Shown here: in pieces, positions 53,547 to 63,090 of the stretch
How the letters are laid out: each line of letters begins with the position of its first letter
How positions within the stretch are numbered: position 1 is the stretch's first letter
Assembly: GCF_016889705.1 (NCBI RefSeq)
Contig: NZ_CP069526.1
Location: 3,472,001-3,536,000, forward strand
Length of the DNA: 64,000 nt
Direction: 5' to 3'
Origin: Amycolatopsis sp. FDAARGOS 1241
Lineage (GTDB): Bacteria; Actinomycetota; Actinomycetes; Mycobacteriales; Pseudonocardiaceae
Program-made: the position numbers and the translations under genes
The notes under the pieces: generated by a model
What the model was told of the DNA's origin: nothing
Seen by the model: only the letters and a program-made list of their open reading frames with translations
Database searches by the model: none

Positions 53547-53580
53547 CCCCGCGGTTGCGGTGATCAGCGCGGCGGTGAGA

Positions 53581-56500
53581 TCACTGTCCGGTCTTGTTGT
53601 GGTGGCCGGGGTGGTCGACCACGGCGACGGTGAAGGTGTCCAGTGAGACGGTGCCTTGCAGGCCGTAGGAGGCCACCGCGCCGGCGACGGTGTTGGCGGC
53701 GGGCAGGTTGGGGTAGCCCAGGGCCCGCATCTGGTTGCGCAGCGAGCTCGCCACCTCGATCCGGAGCGTGTTGGTGCCGGCCTTCAGAGCAGGGCTCACG
53801 TCGATGCGGCCGGCGATGAAGTCATAGCCGGGGATCTTCGTGCCGTTGACCCAGACTTGGGCCAGCGCGCCGCCGGTGGAGCCGATGTTGAGGTGGGCGC
53901 CGTTGGCGGCGTTCCACGAAGCGGGCAGCTGGAACGTGGTGCTGTAGGTGCCGACCCCTGATACCGACGCCGGATCCTGTGCCGTGAACGTCATGTCCTT
54001 CCAGGGGATGAGCCGGGTCTGGCCGACGTTGATGTCGGATTTCTTGGTGGTGTAGTAGACCTCTTTGGTGGTGTAGCCGTTGCGTGCCTCGGTCAGGGTT
54101 TTCTTCTCACCGGGTGTCCAGCTGGTGAGGACCAGGTCCCACTGGGCGTTGGTCAGGTCGACGTCGGCCGGTACGGAGATCGTCTTCGTCACGGTGGAGC
54201 CGTCGGCCAGCCTGGCGGTGTAGGTGCCGGATTCGGTGGCGAGGATGGCCACGCCGTCGGCGGTCACGACGCCCTGTGGCGCGTTCGTGCTTCGCAGGGG
54301 CGCGGCAGTCTTGGTCTTCAGGTCGAGTGCGATCACCGTGGTCTCCCCGGGAGCGAGAGTCACGTCGAACGAGGTGCGCCCACCGGAGGTTTGGTACAGG
54401 GCAAGCGCCTCGATGCGGCCCGACCAGGTGTCGATGCGGTAGGGCTTGCCGACCGCATCGACACTGATGGTCGTCGTGGTGGTCGCGGCGTCGACCGTAT
54501 TGTTGAAGTAGTCGCCCCGCTTCTCCAGATAGTTGTACGCCCACAGATACAGGGTGTCGTTGGTCTTGCGCATGGCCGTCAGGACGGTCTGGTTCGGTTC
54601 GGCGTATTCGGCCCGGGGCCGCACCCCGAGCCGCTGCAGGGCGCCGTACACCCCGGTCTTGCCGTAGTAGTACGTCTCCTCGTAGTCCGCGGCTCCCGGG
54701 TCGGGGGTGGTGGCGCTCTGCGGAACGTTCGCGTTGACCTCTTGCACGTTCGGAAGCTTTTTCAGGCGTGCCATCACCTTCGCCAGGTCGGCGTCGGTGC
54801 CCTCGTTGCCGAGGGTGTGGGTCGCGGCCTTGGCGTTCAGGTAGTTCCTGGTCGCGCTCAACGTCTCGGTCAAACCGTTGACGATGACCACGGGCAGGCC
54901 CTGTCGAGCAAGCTCGTAGACGGCTTGGGCGCTCTTCAACCGGAGGGAATCCTGGTAGATGACGACCGCCTGATATCCCACATTTTCGGGAATCAGTCCA
55001 TCGGTCTTGCTGTATTTGACGCTTTTGTTCTCCAGAATCTCGGGCGCGAAGTAGTCGTAGGTGTAGCCATTGTCCTGCAGTTGGAGGTCTTTGAAGTAAT
55101 TGGCCCTCCGGTGCCGCATGAAGTCGGGGTGGGGGTGGTCGCTGTTGAAAGCGTAGTCGGTGCGCAACACGGCCAGGTCCATTTGCGGTTTGCCCTGCTG
55201 CAACACGGCCTGGGTGCGAGCGATCATCGGCAGGTAGTCGGTGTACTGCGTGGACTCCGGCTGACGCGGACCCCACCGTTCCGAGTACCGCGCGTACATG
55301 CCTTCGTGACCTGGCCAGTACGTGCCGTCCCAGGGGTTCGACGGGTCGTGGGAGTCGGCGCCCGAGATGCTCGAGTAGCCGTGGAACACCGTGTGGCTGA
55401 CGCCGGAGGCGAACTGGGTGTTGATGATCTGCATGAACCGGTCCTGCGGCCAGGTGTAGTTTTCTCCGCTGATCGCCCCGGTCTCGCTGGAGTAGCGCAA
55501 CCCGTGTGTGTGAGCTGCGCCCGCCAACGTCCGCTGCGAATCCAACTGGTTTCCGAAATCAAGCGATTCGGTCTCGACGTAGTCCACCGCTTGGGCCGGC
55601 GTGGTGATCTCATAGCCCACGTTGTAGGAGATCTCCGCCCTCAGCTTCATGTTCATGTCGTCGTTCAGGTAGGTCCGCAGCGGCTTGAGGACATTGTCGC
55701 TGTACATGTCGGTGATCGTCTCGAAGAAATCGTTGCGGACCTTGTTCACCTTCACCTGATCGGCCCCGGTGACGAGGAAGGAGGTCAAGCCCGCCCTGCC
55801 GTCCTTCCTGAGGACGTACGGCAGATAGGGCTCGAGGCTGTATCCGCGGCGCTTCTGGAACTCGCTCATGAGTGTGGCGCCCCAGAACTCGCCGCCGTTG
55901 GCGTTGGTGGTGGAGATCTCCAGCGAGTCCATGTACATCTCGCCGCGGCCGTTGGCGATGATGGCGTTCTTCAGCTCGGGGTCGCTGAAGATGTGGTTCT
56001 TGTAGTAGTCGATGAACGCCTGCATGCCGTCGGGGTCGATGTAGTTGATGGTCACGTTCGTGGTGGCCGACGGTGTCGGGGCCTGGCCGGTGGCCTGCAT
56101 CCAGAACGCGTAGATGTCCCACGTGCCGGTACCCGCCGGCGGGGTCCAGTTCAGGGAGAAGGTGGCCTTGCCGGTGGGGTCTTTCATCGTGCTCGGTGTC
56201 ACCGGGGCGCCGTTGAGGGTGACGTTGCCGGTGAGCACGACCGACTTGTCGGTGTAGCTCATGGTGCCGGAGATGCTGCCGTCGGCGGTGACCGAGCCGG
56301 TGTTGCCGGCTGCGCGCTGTATCGCGACCACGGCGATGAGGTCCTGTCGCACGGGTCCGGCCACTGTCATCGCCGAGCGTTTCAGCGTGCCGCTGAACGG
56401 GGTGCCGCCGGTCGTGGCCTGAATGGCGTAGCCCAGCGCCTTGCCCGCGCCGTCGTCATCGAACTTCAGGTTCTCGATCGGCAGGTTCGCGTTCGCCCAG

Positions 56501-56982
56501 TGCGTGCCGCTGGTCATGGAGAAGCCCATGCCGTACTTGTTGGCTTCCTGGATGATCAACTTCGTGTCGTTCTTCCACTCATCCGATCCCCAGCTGTAGA
56601 TCTGCTGGGGGGTCTTGCCCGTGGTGTTGTCGACGAAGACCGTGTCGCTCAGGTCGCTGTCCACATTGGGCTCGGGCATGCAGACGATCTCCACCGAGCC
56701 GATGCCCATGTCGTGCAGGGTCTTCATGTCGGCCTTGATGGTCGCGTCGGTGTGCAGCCCTTCGGCCAGCCACCACCGCGTGCCCGGCCGGTACTTGCCT
56801 TCCGGGTTGGTCAAGAACGCCTGCTGCGCCTTGACGAACCTGTCGGCGACACTCGTCGACGAAGCCGGCGAAGCCTCGGCGGAGCCGGCACCGATCAACC
56901 CTGAGAGCGCCAGCGTCGCGCCGACACCACCGCTGATCTTCAGGAAATCTCTACGGTCGAAGGCGGGCTTGCTGTCTTCCAT
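53581..56982 (-). CDS. Tat-exported GH106-like glycoside hydrolase (alpha-L-rhamnosidase family)
   Basis: 1133 aa secreted protein. The Tat signal is Arg10-Arg11 in RRDFLKISGG, followed by a hydrophobic run and an Ala-rich cleavage region. The start of the mature domain (RPGTRWWLAEGLHTDATIKADMKTL, DMGIGSVEIVCMPEPN) matches the GH106 opening, in which a Trp-rich loop precedes a directive about an intervening helix. Later parts include a catalytic barrel (LDFGNQLDSQRTLAGAAH, YSSETGAISGENYTWPQD) and C-terminal beta-sandwich domains. AGGAGG precedes the ATG at 56982. With the downstream sugar importer and LacI regulator, it probably releases rhamnose from plant or microbial glycans. Confidence 0.8.
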   Translation of the reverse strand: MEDSKPAFDRRDFLKISGGVGATLALSGLIGAGSAEASPASSTSVADRFVKAQQAFLTNPEGKYRPGTRWWLAEGLHTDATIKADMKTLHDMGIGSVEIVCMPEPNVDSDLSDTVFVDNTTGKTPQQIYSWGSDEWKNDTKLIIQEANKYGMGFSMTSGTHWANANLPIENLKFDDDGAGKALGYAIQATTGGTPFSGTLKRSAMTVAGPVRQDLIAVVAIQRAAGNTGSVTADGSISGTMSYTDKSVVLTGNVTLNGAPVTPSTMKDPTGKATFSLNWTPPAGTGTWDIYAFWMQATGQAPTPSATTNVTINYIDPDGMQAFIDYYKNHIFSDPELKNAIIANGRGEMYMDSLEISTTNANGGEFWGATLMSEFQKRRGYSLEPYLPYVLRKDGRAGLTSFLVTGADQVKVNKVRNDFFETITDMYSDNVLKPLRTYLNDDMNMKLRAEISYNVGYEITTPAQAVDYVETESLDFGNQLDSQRTLAGAAHTHGLRYSSETGAISGENYTWPQDRFMQIINTQFASGVSHTVFHGYSSISGADSHDPSNPWDGTYWPGHEGMYARYSERWGPRQPESTQYTDYLPMIARTQAVLQQGKPQMDLAVLRTDYAFNSDHPHPDFMRHRRANYFKDLQLQDNGYTYDYFAPEILENKSVKYSKTDGLIPENVGYQAVVIYQDSLRLKSAQAVYELARQGLPVVIVNGLTETLSATRNYLNAKAATHTLGNEGTDADLAKVMARLKKLPNVQEVNANVPQSATTPDPGAADYEETYYYGKTGVYGALQRLGVRPRAEYAEPNQTVLTAMRKTNDTLYLWAYNYLEKRGDYFNNTVDAATTTTTISVDAVGKPYRIDTWSGRIEALALYQTSGGRTSFDVTLAPGETTVIALDLKTKTAAPLRSTNAPQGVVTADGVAILATESGTYTARLADGSTVTKTISVPADVDLTNAQWDLVLTSWTPGEKKTLTEARNGYTTKEVYYTTKKSDINVGQTRLIPWKDMTFTAQDPASVSGVGTYSTTFQLPASWNAANGAHLNIGSTGGALAQVWVNGTKIPGYDFIAGRIDVSPALKAGTNTLRIEVASSLRNQMRALGYPNLPAANTVAGAVASYGLQGTVSLDTFTVAVVDHPGHHNKTGQ

Positions 56983-57499
56983 CGGTCCTCCTGGAGCAGG
57001 TGGGAAAGGGTTCTTGCGTGGGGGAAGGGATCTCCGAGCGTTACGTTGCCGTACTGCCGGAAGCAGGTGCGGGCGATGGGGGTGGACGGACTGGTCGCCG
57101 CCCGCGCGCGTGGTCGCACCGGTGGGCGGAAACCGAAAGACCCGCCGTGCGCCCGGTCTGGCAGCCGGCGGAAGAGCGCGGCGACGAGGGCAAACGCCGC
57201 CGCACCGTCGCCTGTCGTGATGGCCTCGAGCGCCGGCGTGAGGGGATCCGGAGCCGGCGCCGCCAGTGCGTCGTCGGCCGCGCCGCGCAACGCCCGCGCA
57301 CCGGGTTGCGGACATCGATCGTCCATCGGGCGACACGTGGGTGGGGGGTGGAGGACGTGGTTCGGCGGACTTGATGCCGTCACCCGGTCGCGGCCGGGCG
57401 TCCGCGACAGCGGGCCGGCGCGCCTCCGGCCGGCGCGGTACACCACCCGCGATGGTGCCGTACGCAGTCACTGGCCTCTCCGTTGAGGGCTCAAAGTAA

Positions 57500-57515
57500 T
57501 TTAAAACGTTTCAAA
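57500..57515. promoter_or_regulatory. LacI-type operator, GH106-like promoter side
   Basis: TTTAAAACGTTTCAAA is a 16-bp palindrome with one mismatch and the central CG of LacI-family operators. It lies about 520 bp upstream of the GH106-like start, far for a simple promoter operator, so a long leader or a lost gene lies between. Confidence 0.5.
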
Positions 57516-58000
57516 ACCGAGTCGATCTAGTTTCCAGCGTTCGCGCAACCGTTGTCAAGCGCCAACCATCCCCTTCGGGTGGCGGAATCGGTTCAGGATG
57601 CGGAGGGGAAACCGCGGGATTCTTCGCTGTGAGACCACGGGCACCCAGGAGAATTCGGGAAGGGGAATTCACGGCCCGTGTCAAGAGGGCTGGAGGTGTG
57701 CTGGCAACTTAGGGTACCTGGCCGTTTTGTTCAGTTTGTGGCGGCGGGTCTCCTCCAGGCAGGTAGCCAAGCACCGAACCCGGCCGCGTGGATCGGGTGC
57801 ATTGACGAGCCGGCGCAGAGGGATCTCCGCGCAGAACCCGACTCCATTTCATGTTTCTTGGTCGTCCCGGACTGAGTGCCGGCACTTCCGATGGCGCGCT
57901 CGTCGCGTCGTGGGCACCGGAATCACCGGCCACCGCGACCCTCTGCAACCTCGGAATTGTCCGGCATTGACATTCCGGGCGACCTCTGGCTAGGTTTCAT

Positions 58001-58014
58001 TTGAAAGGTTTCAC
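58001..58014. promoter_or_regulatory. LacI-type operator before the decayed transporter
   Basis: TTGAAAGGTTTCAC here is an exact reverse-complement match of GTGAAACCTTTCAA at 60505-60518, upstream of the sugar importer. The ATG at 58015 begins a 23-codon frame (MIEQSSSAPAGAPRGGSLGA...) that ends at 58086 and looks like the truncated start of the transporter gene. Confidence 0.6.
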
Positions 58015-59052
58015 ATGATCGAGCAGAGCTCGTCGGCCCCGGCCGGCGCGCCTCGAGGCGGATCCCTCGGCGCGTGGGCCGGCTGAATCAGTACGCGGCA
58101 AGCGATGGTGCGTGATCGCGCCGCCTGCCCAGGAGGGTGAGGTTCGGGAATGTCAATTCGCGTGCCGTGAGGTGCCCGCCGAGACCACATCCGGAGCTGG
58201 AATCAGCAAGCAGCAGTGGCGGTGGCGGTGGGTCAGGCTCGCCAGCATGGCCTCCTACCTCGGCGCCGGTCCGATCGTCGCCGGGGCCGCGGGCCTCGCG
58301 TTGTGGCGGCACAGCCTGAGCCTGTCGAGCTTCACGGTCGGCCTGCTCGGGGCGATCAGCGCGAACGCGCTGTCGGCCGCGGTCGGCTCCGCCATCGGCG
58401 GCCGGCTCGGGACTGCTACGGCCGCAAGAAGATCTACGCGTACGACTTGCTGTTCTACGCGTTCGGCGCGCTGCTCGCCGTGTTCGCGGTGAACCTGCCG
58501 ATGCTGATCGCCGGCTTCGTGATCATCGGGCTGGCGGTGGGGGCCGACGTGCCGGCGTCGCCGGCGCTCGTCGCGGAACTTGCGCCACCCAAGGCGCGCG
58601 GCAAGCTGGTCGGGCTCACGCAGGTGGCGTGGAGCCTGGGCCCGATCGTGGTGCTGCTGCCGGCGTTCGTGCTGTCGCCGCTCGGACCGCGGGGCACGCG
58701 GATCGTGTTCGCGGACCTGGTGGTGATCGCCTTGGTGACGTGGTACCTGCGCCGGGGATCGTGGAGTCGGTGCGCGGGCGAAAGCGGAGGCGGCCAAAGC
58801 GGCCAAGGCGCGGACGTTTCGTGCTGCGGACCTGTTCCACGGCCGCAACCTCAAGGCGCTGCTGTTCACCGGCGTGGTCTACATCCTCGGGAACTTGGCG
58901 GCCGGCACGAAGGGCTTCTTCCCGCCCGACATCCTCAGCATGGCCGGCGCGCAGAGCCAGGGCACAAGTCTCATCCTCCGGTGCGTCACCTACATCGCGA
59001 CACTCGGCGCGATCTACCTCGTGTTCATTCGCACGTACAGGAGGCCACGGCA
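58015..59052 (+). pseudogene. decayed MFS sugar transporter
   Basis: Transporter segments are found in order in three frames: QWRWRWVRLASMASYLGAGP with WRHSLSLSSFTVGLLG, then YGRKKIYAYDLLFYAFGALL and VGADVPASPALVAELAPPKA, then LFTGVVYILGNLAAGTKGF. Frameshifts lie near 58408, 58757 and 58783. After GAQSQGTSLILRC the middle half is missing and a last helix (YIATLGAIYLVFIRTYRR) follows, so a large internal deletion is present. It was probably the pathway's sugar symporter. Confidence 0.7.
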
Positions 59053-59248
59053 GGACGCCGGTGACGTCCTCACCGCCAATGACGTCCTGATGGACACCGA
59101 CAACACCGACGTCCGCCCCCCGTTGGCCGAGGTGCGCGCCGAACTGGGCGTCGATCCGGACCCGATGGCGGCCTACCGGCGTTCGGGCTACGCGGAGCGG
59201 ATCGCCGCCGAGCGCGTGGGCGGGACCCAGGCGGGCTGGGGCGCCTGA
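59053..59248 (+). pseudogene. C-terminal remnant of L-rhamnose isomerase
   Basis: In frame with the last transporter helix, the reading DVLTANDVLMDTDNTDVRP, LAEVRAELGVDPDPMAAYRR and SGYAERIAAERVGGTQAGWGA ends at TGA 59246-59248. This resembles the C-terminus of actinobacterial L-rhamnose isomerases (a final GGxQAGWGA-type tail after an AYRxSGY segment). Only about 65 residues remain, fused to the transporter relic by a deletion. The assignment rests on recalled tail motifs and needs a homology search. Confidence 0.5.
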
Positions 59249-59319
59249 GCCGAGGGCACCAGGGGATGTCCACCACGGATCCGCCCCGTGGTGGGCATTC
59301 CCTGGTGTCCGGAAAGGAC

Positions 59320-60378
59320 TCAGCGGCCGGACGAGGCGCGCAGCGTCGAGGCCCGCACCACCAGTTCCGGGAGGTAGGTGACCTGCTGGTGCACGTGCCG
59401 GGGATCCGACGTCTCCTGGATCAGCAGCTCCGCCGCCGTGCGGCCCAGGCGGTGGCGGGGCTGGCGGACCGACGTCAGCGGCACCGTGGCGGCCGCGGCG
59501 AACTCGATGTCGTCGTAGCCGACGATGGCGAGGTCTTCGGGCACCCGGATGTGCAGGGCCGCGCAGCTGCGCAGGAGGCCCAGCGCCACGAGGTCGTTGA
59601 CGCAGAACGCGGCAGTCGGGCGTGTGGCCGACGGGAGGCCCGCCAGGCGCTGGCCGGCGTTGCCCCCGTCCTCCACTGTCAGCTGGGGCGTGGCGAGGTC
59701 CACCAGGTGGTCCGGGCCGAGCCCGGCGTCGCGCAGTGCGCGCAGTGCGCCCTCGCGGCGGTCGCGGACCTGGCCGATCGTCACCCGGCCACCGACGAAC
59801 GCGATCCGCTCGTGGCCTTGCTCGAGGAGGTGGCGCACGGCGATCTCGCCGCCGCGGACGTCGTCGACGGCGACGGAGCAGTGACTGTTGTCGTGGCGCC
59901 GGCGGTCGACGATGATCAGGGGCGTGCCGCGCCGCGTGAATTCCTCGAGCACAGGGGAGTCCGGGTCGACGGGCGTGATCAGCACACCTTGCACGCGTTG
60001 CTGTTCGAGCCGGCTGAGGTAGGCGCTCTCGCGTTCGGCGAGGTTCGCGCTGTTGCACACGAACAGCGCCAGGTCGTCCTCGGCGGCGACGTCTTCCATG
60101 CCCGCGGCGACGTCGGTGAAGAAGGGGTTGCGGCCGTCGAGTACCACGTATGCGAGCACCCGGCTGCTGCCGGCGCGCAGCTGCCGCGCGGACTCGTTGC
60201 GCACGAAGTTGAGCTTGCTCATCGCCGCTTCCACCTTGGCCCGCGTCTTCGGGCTCACGCGGTGCGGGCGGTTGAGCACGTTGGACACCGTGCCCAGCGA
60301 TACTCCCGCGGCAGCGGCGACGTCCTTGATCCCTGCCGCCCGGGTCGCGGGCCCCGCCACCTGGTTCGTGTCTTCCAC
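59320..60378 (-). CDS. LacI-family transcriptional regulator
   Basis: 352 aa from the GTG at 60378, or 365 from an ATG at 60417. The LacI HTH is IKDVAAAAGVSLGTVSNVLNRPHRVS, and the sugar-binding core follows (VLAYVVLDGRNPFFTDVAAGME, LITPVDPD, IIVDRR, GYDDIEFAAAATVPLTSVRQP). It is divergent from the ABC importer, and operator-like sites of its consensus lie in that gap, before the decayed transporter, and upstream of the GH106-like gene. It is the likely repressor of a rhamnose-type regulon. Confidence 0.9.
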   Translation of the reverse strand: MEDTNQVAGPATRAAGIKDVAAAAGVSLGTVSNVLNRPHRVSPKTRAKVEAAMSKLNFVRNESARQLRAGSSRVLAYVVLDGRNPFFTDVAAGMEDVAAEDDLALFVCNSANLAERESAYLSRLEQQRVQGVLITPVDPDSPVLEEFTRRGTPLIIVDRRRHDNSHCSVAVDDVRGGEIAVRHLLEQGHERIAFVGGRVTIGQVRDRREGALRALRDAGLGPDHLVDLATPQLTVEDGGNAGQRLAGLPSATRPTAAFCVNDLVALGLLRSCAALHIRVPEDLAIVGYDDIEFAAAATVPLTSVRQPRHRLGRTAAELLIQETSDPRHVHQQVTYLPELVVRASTLRASSGR

Positions 60379-60504
60379 CCGGCACCCACCCTTGGTTGAA
60401 ACGTGACAATCACGCATCGTCGCCTGAAAAACGGCGCCTTCATCTTGCTCGCTGCGTCATTGACTTTTTGTTCTAGCGCATAGTAGCGTCGCCGCGCCAG
60501 GTTT

Positions 60505-60518
60505 GTGAAACCTTTCAA
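60505..60518. promoter_or_regulatory. LacI-type operator before the sugar importer
   Basis: GTGAAACCTTTCAA lies 15 bp upstream of the ATPase ATG, overlapping the region where a promoter or ribosome site would be. It is identical in reverse complement to the site at 58001-58014. Confidence 0.7.
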
Positions 60519-60532
60519 TCCCGGAGGTCGCG

Positions 60533-62050
60533 ATGACGCGGCAAGAGCGCGACCGAGTGCCACTGCTCGAGGTCCGCGGGGTCACGAAGTCGTTCGGCGC
60601 GGTCGCAGCGGTCGCGGGCGTGTCGTTCCCGCTCCACGCCGGCGAGGCCCATGCCCTGGTCGGCGAAAACGGCGCGGGCAAGTCCACGATCGTCAAGATG
60701 CTGGCCGGCGTGCATCGTCCCGACACGGGGACGCTGCTGCTGGACGGCCAGGAGGTCGAGTTCTCCTCGCCGGCCGACGCGAAGGCCGCGGGGATCGCCG
60801 TGATCTACCAGGAACCCACGCTCTTCCCCGACCTGACGGTGGCCGAGAACATCGTGATGGGGCGTCACCCGCGCGGCCGGCTGGGGATGATCGACCGGTC
60901 GGCGATCCGGGAGGAGGCCGAGCGCCTCTTCGCCAGGCTCGGCGTGCGCATCGATCCGAATCGCCCTGCACGCGGGTTGTCGATCGCCGACCAGCAGATC
61001 GTCGAGATCGCCAAGGCGCTCAGCGCCGACGCGCGGGTGCTCGTGATGGACGAGCCGACGGCGGCTTTGAGCCTGGTGGAGGTCGAGCGGCTCTTCTCCG
61101 TGGCCCGGGCGCTGCGCGACGAGGGCGCGGCGATCATGTTCATCTCCCACCGCTTCGAGGAGATCACCGACCTGTGCCAGCGCGTGACGATCATGCGCGA
61201 CGGCAAGCACGTCTCCACCGACGCGATGGAGGACGTCACGGTCGACGAGATGGTGCGCCGCATGGTCGGCCGTGACCTGGAGGCACTTTTCCCCAAACAG
61301 GACGTGGAGCCGGGCGCCGTGGTGCTCGAAGTGGACGGTCTGGCCCGCGAAGGCGTCTTCCGCGACATTTCCTTCGAGGTGCGGGCAGGGGAGATCGTCG
61401 CGTTCGCCGGGCTCGTCGGCTCGGGCCGGTCCGAGGTGGTCCAGGCGGTGTTCGGAGTGGACGAGCGCGACGCGGGGGTCGTGCGCGTCAACGGGAAGAA
61501 GCTCAAGCCGCATTCGCCGCGTGCGGCGATGGCGGCCGGGATGGCACTCGTGCCGGAGGACCGGCGCCAGCAGGGCCTGGTGATGGAGCTGTCGATCGAG
61601 CGCAACGTGACGCTGCCGCGGGCGCGCGCGTTGGCGAAGCTCGGGCTGCTGCTCGGTCCCGGTGAACGCCGGGAGGCGCTGCGCTGGACCGAGCGGCTGC
61701 GCACGAAGTACGGACGGCTCGGGGACGCGGTCGGCACGTTGTCGGGCGGCAACCAGCAGAAGGTCGTGCTGGCCAAGTGGCTCGCGATGGCGCCGAAGGT
61801 GCTGATCGTGGACGAGCCGACGCGCGGCATCGACATCGGCACGAAAGCGGAGGTGCACCGGCTCATGTCGGCGCTCGCGGCCGAAGGGGTCGCGGTGGTG
61901 ATGGTGTCCTCGGAGCTGCCGGAGGTGCTCGGCATGGCCGATCGCGTGCTGGTGATGCGCGAGGGCCGGATCGTGGCGGAGATCCCGCGAGCCGAGGCCG
62001 ACGAGAACTCGGTGATGTTCGCGGCGATGGGACAGGGAGCGGCGGCGTGA
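60533..62050 (+). CDS. sugar ABC importer ATPase with two nucleotide-binding domains
   Basis: 505 aa. First domain: Walker A GENGAGKST, signature LSIADQQIVEIAKAL and Walker B VLVMDEPTAAL. Second domain: altered Walker A region GLVGSGRSEVV, signature LSGGNQQKV and VLIVDEPTRGIDIGT. This double arrangement is typical of the carbohydrate uptake transporter-2 family (RbsA, XylG, RhaT, LsrA). ATG follows a GGAGG site at 60522. Two different permeases follow it, the arrangement known from rhamnose (RhaT-RhaP-RhaQ) and AI-2 (LsrACD) systems. Confidence 0.93.
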   Translation: MTRQERDRVPLLEVRGVTKSFGAVAAVAGVSFPLHAGEAHALVGENGAGKSTIVKMLAGVHRPDTGTLLLDGQEVEFSSPADAKAAGIAVIYQEPTLFPDLTVAENIVMGRHPRGRLGMIDRSAIREEAERLFARLGVRIDPNRPARGLSIADQQIVEIAKALSADARVLVMDEPTAALSLVEVERLFSVARALRDEGAAIMFISHRFEEITDLCQRVTIMRDGKHVSTDAMEDVTVDEMVRRMVGRDLEALFPKQDVEPGAVVLEVDGLAREGVFRDISFEVRAGEIVAFAGLVGSGRSEVVQAVFGVDERDAGVVRVNGKKLKPHSPRAAMAAGMALVPEDRRQQGLVMELSIERNVTLPRARALAKLGLLLGPGERREALRWTERLRTKYGRLGDAVGTLSGGNQQKVVLAKWLAMAPKVLIVDEPTRGIDIGTKAEVHRLMSALAAEGVAVVMVSSELPEVLGMADRVLVMREGRIVAEIPRAEADENSVMFAAMGQGAAA

Positions 62051-63090
62051 GCGCGACGAAGGTGGCGGCCCCGCCGCCCCGGCAGGTCAACGCGCGGGAG
62101 GGTCGGTCGGTGTTCGGGACGGTGTTCAAGGCGCGCGAGTCGGGCATCGTGCTCGCGCTCGTGGTGCTGGTGGTGTTCACCGCGACGCAGAACTCGCGGT
62201 TCCTGTCCGGGCAGAGCATCCGCGACATCCTGCTCGGCACGGCGATCCTCGCGGTGCTGGCCGTGGGGCAGGCGGTCGTGATGATCACCCGCAACATCGA
62301 CCTGTCCGTGGGCTCGGTCCTGGGACTGTGCGCGTTCGCGGTCGGCACCCTGTTGCGTGACAACCCCGGCCTGCCGGTGATCGTGGCGCTGCTCGCGGGC
62401 CTGGCGCTCGGCGCGGTGTGCGGACTGGTCAACGGCGCGGTGGTCCGGTTCGGCCGCGTGCCGGCGCTGGTCGTCACGCTGGGCACGCTGTACGCGTTCC
62501 GCGGCGCGACCTACTTCTGGGCCGGCGGCCAGCAGATCAACGCGGACAAGCTGCCGCCCTCGTTCCTCGACTTCGGCGACTCGTCGGTGCTGGGCGTGCC
62601 GTGGCTGGTGCTCATCGCGGTGCTGGTGATCGTGGTCGCCGGTGTGGTGCTGCGCAACTACCGCGGCGGCCGAGAGCTGTACGCGATGGGCTCGAGCCCG
62701 CAGGCCGCGCAGCTGGCGGGGATCAAGGTCGGGCGCAACACCACCGTCGCGTTCCTCGTGAGCGGCGCGCTGGCGGGGCTGGCGGGCGTGCTGTTCGCCG
62801 CGCGGTTCGGCACGGTCGACGCCGCGGCCGGCACCGGCTACGAGCTCAATGTCGTCGCCGCCGCGGTCGTGGGCGGGGTCGCGGTGTTCGGCGGTAGCGG
62901 CACCGCGTGGGGCGCGAGCCTCGGCGCGCTCCTGCTGACGGTCATCGGCAGCGCGCTGGCCGTGCTGGACATCAACCAGTTCTGGCAGCAGGCGATCGTC
63001 GGCGCACTGATCCTGCTCGCCATCGGAGCCGACCGCCTGGTCGCGGTCCGCGTCGCGAAGGCGCTGAAGAAGAGGGATTCCCATGTCTGA
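62047..63090 (+). CDS. sugar ABC importer permease 1
   Basis: 347 aa, about ten transmembrane segments of the BPD_transp_2 family (ILLGTAILAVLAVGQAVVMITRNIDLSVGS, then AGLAGVLFAARFGTVDAAAGTGYELNVVAAAVVGGVAVFGG). The GTG start overlaps the ATPase stop (GTGA). It forms the membrane channel with the second permease. Confidence 0.93.
   Translation: MSATKVAAPPPRQVNAREGRSVFGTVFKARESGIVLALVVLVVFTATQNSRFLSGQSIRDILLGTAILAVLAVGQAVVMITRNIDLSVGSVLGLCAFAVGTLLRDNPGLPVIVALLAGLALGAVCGLVNGAVVRFGRVPALVVTLGTLYAFRGATYFWAGGQQINADKLPPSFLDFGDSSVLGVPWLVLIAVLVIVVAGVVLRNYRGGRELYAMGSSPQAAQLAGIKVGRNTTVAFLVSGALAGLAGVLFAARFGTVDAAAGTGYELNVVAAAVVGGVAVFGGSGTAWGASLGALLLTVIGSALAVLDINQFWQQAIVGALILLAIGADRLVAVRVAKALKKRDSHV

Larger units (their letters stand above)
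56983..58014. other. 1-kb region upstream of the GH106-like gene
   Basis: No convincing gene. A minus-strand frame (from about 57330) has protein-like text (LEAITTGDGAAAFALVAALFRRL) but no homology and no continuation, so it may be a relic. An operator-like palindrome is at 57500-57515 and another at 58001-58014. The rest shows no recognised element. Confidence 0.45.

Noticed and set aside
53581..57471. N-terminal extension of the GH106-like protein to 57471
   Set aside because: The extension is arginine/proline-rich shadow text, while the ATG at 56982 has AGGAGG and is followed by a Tat signal.
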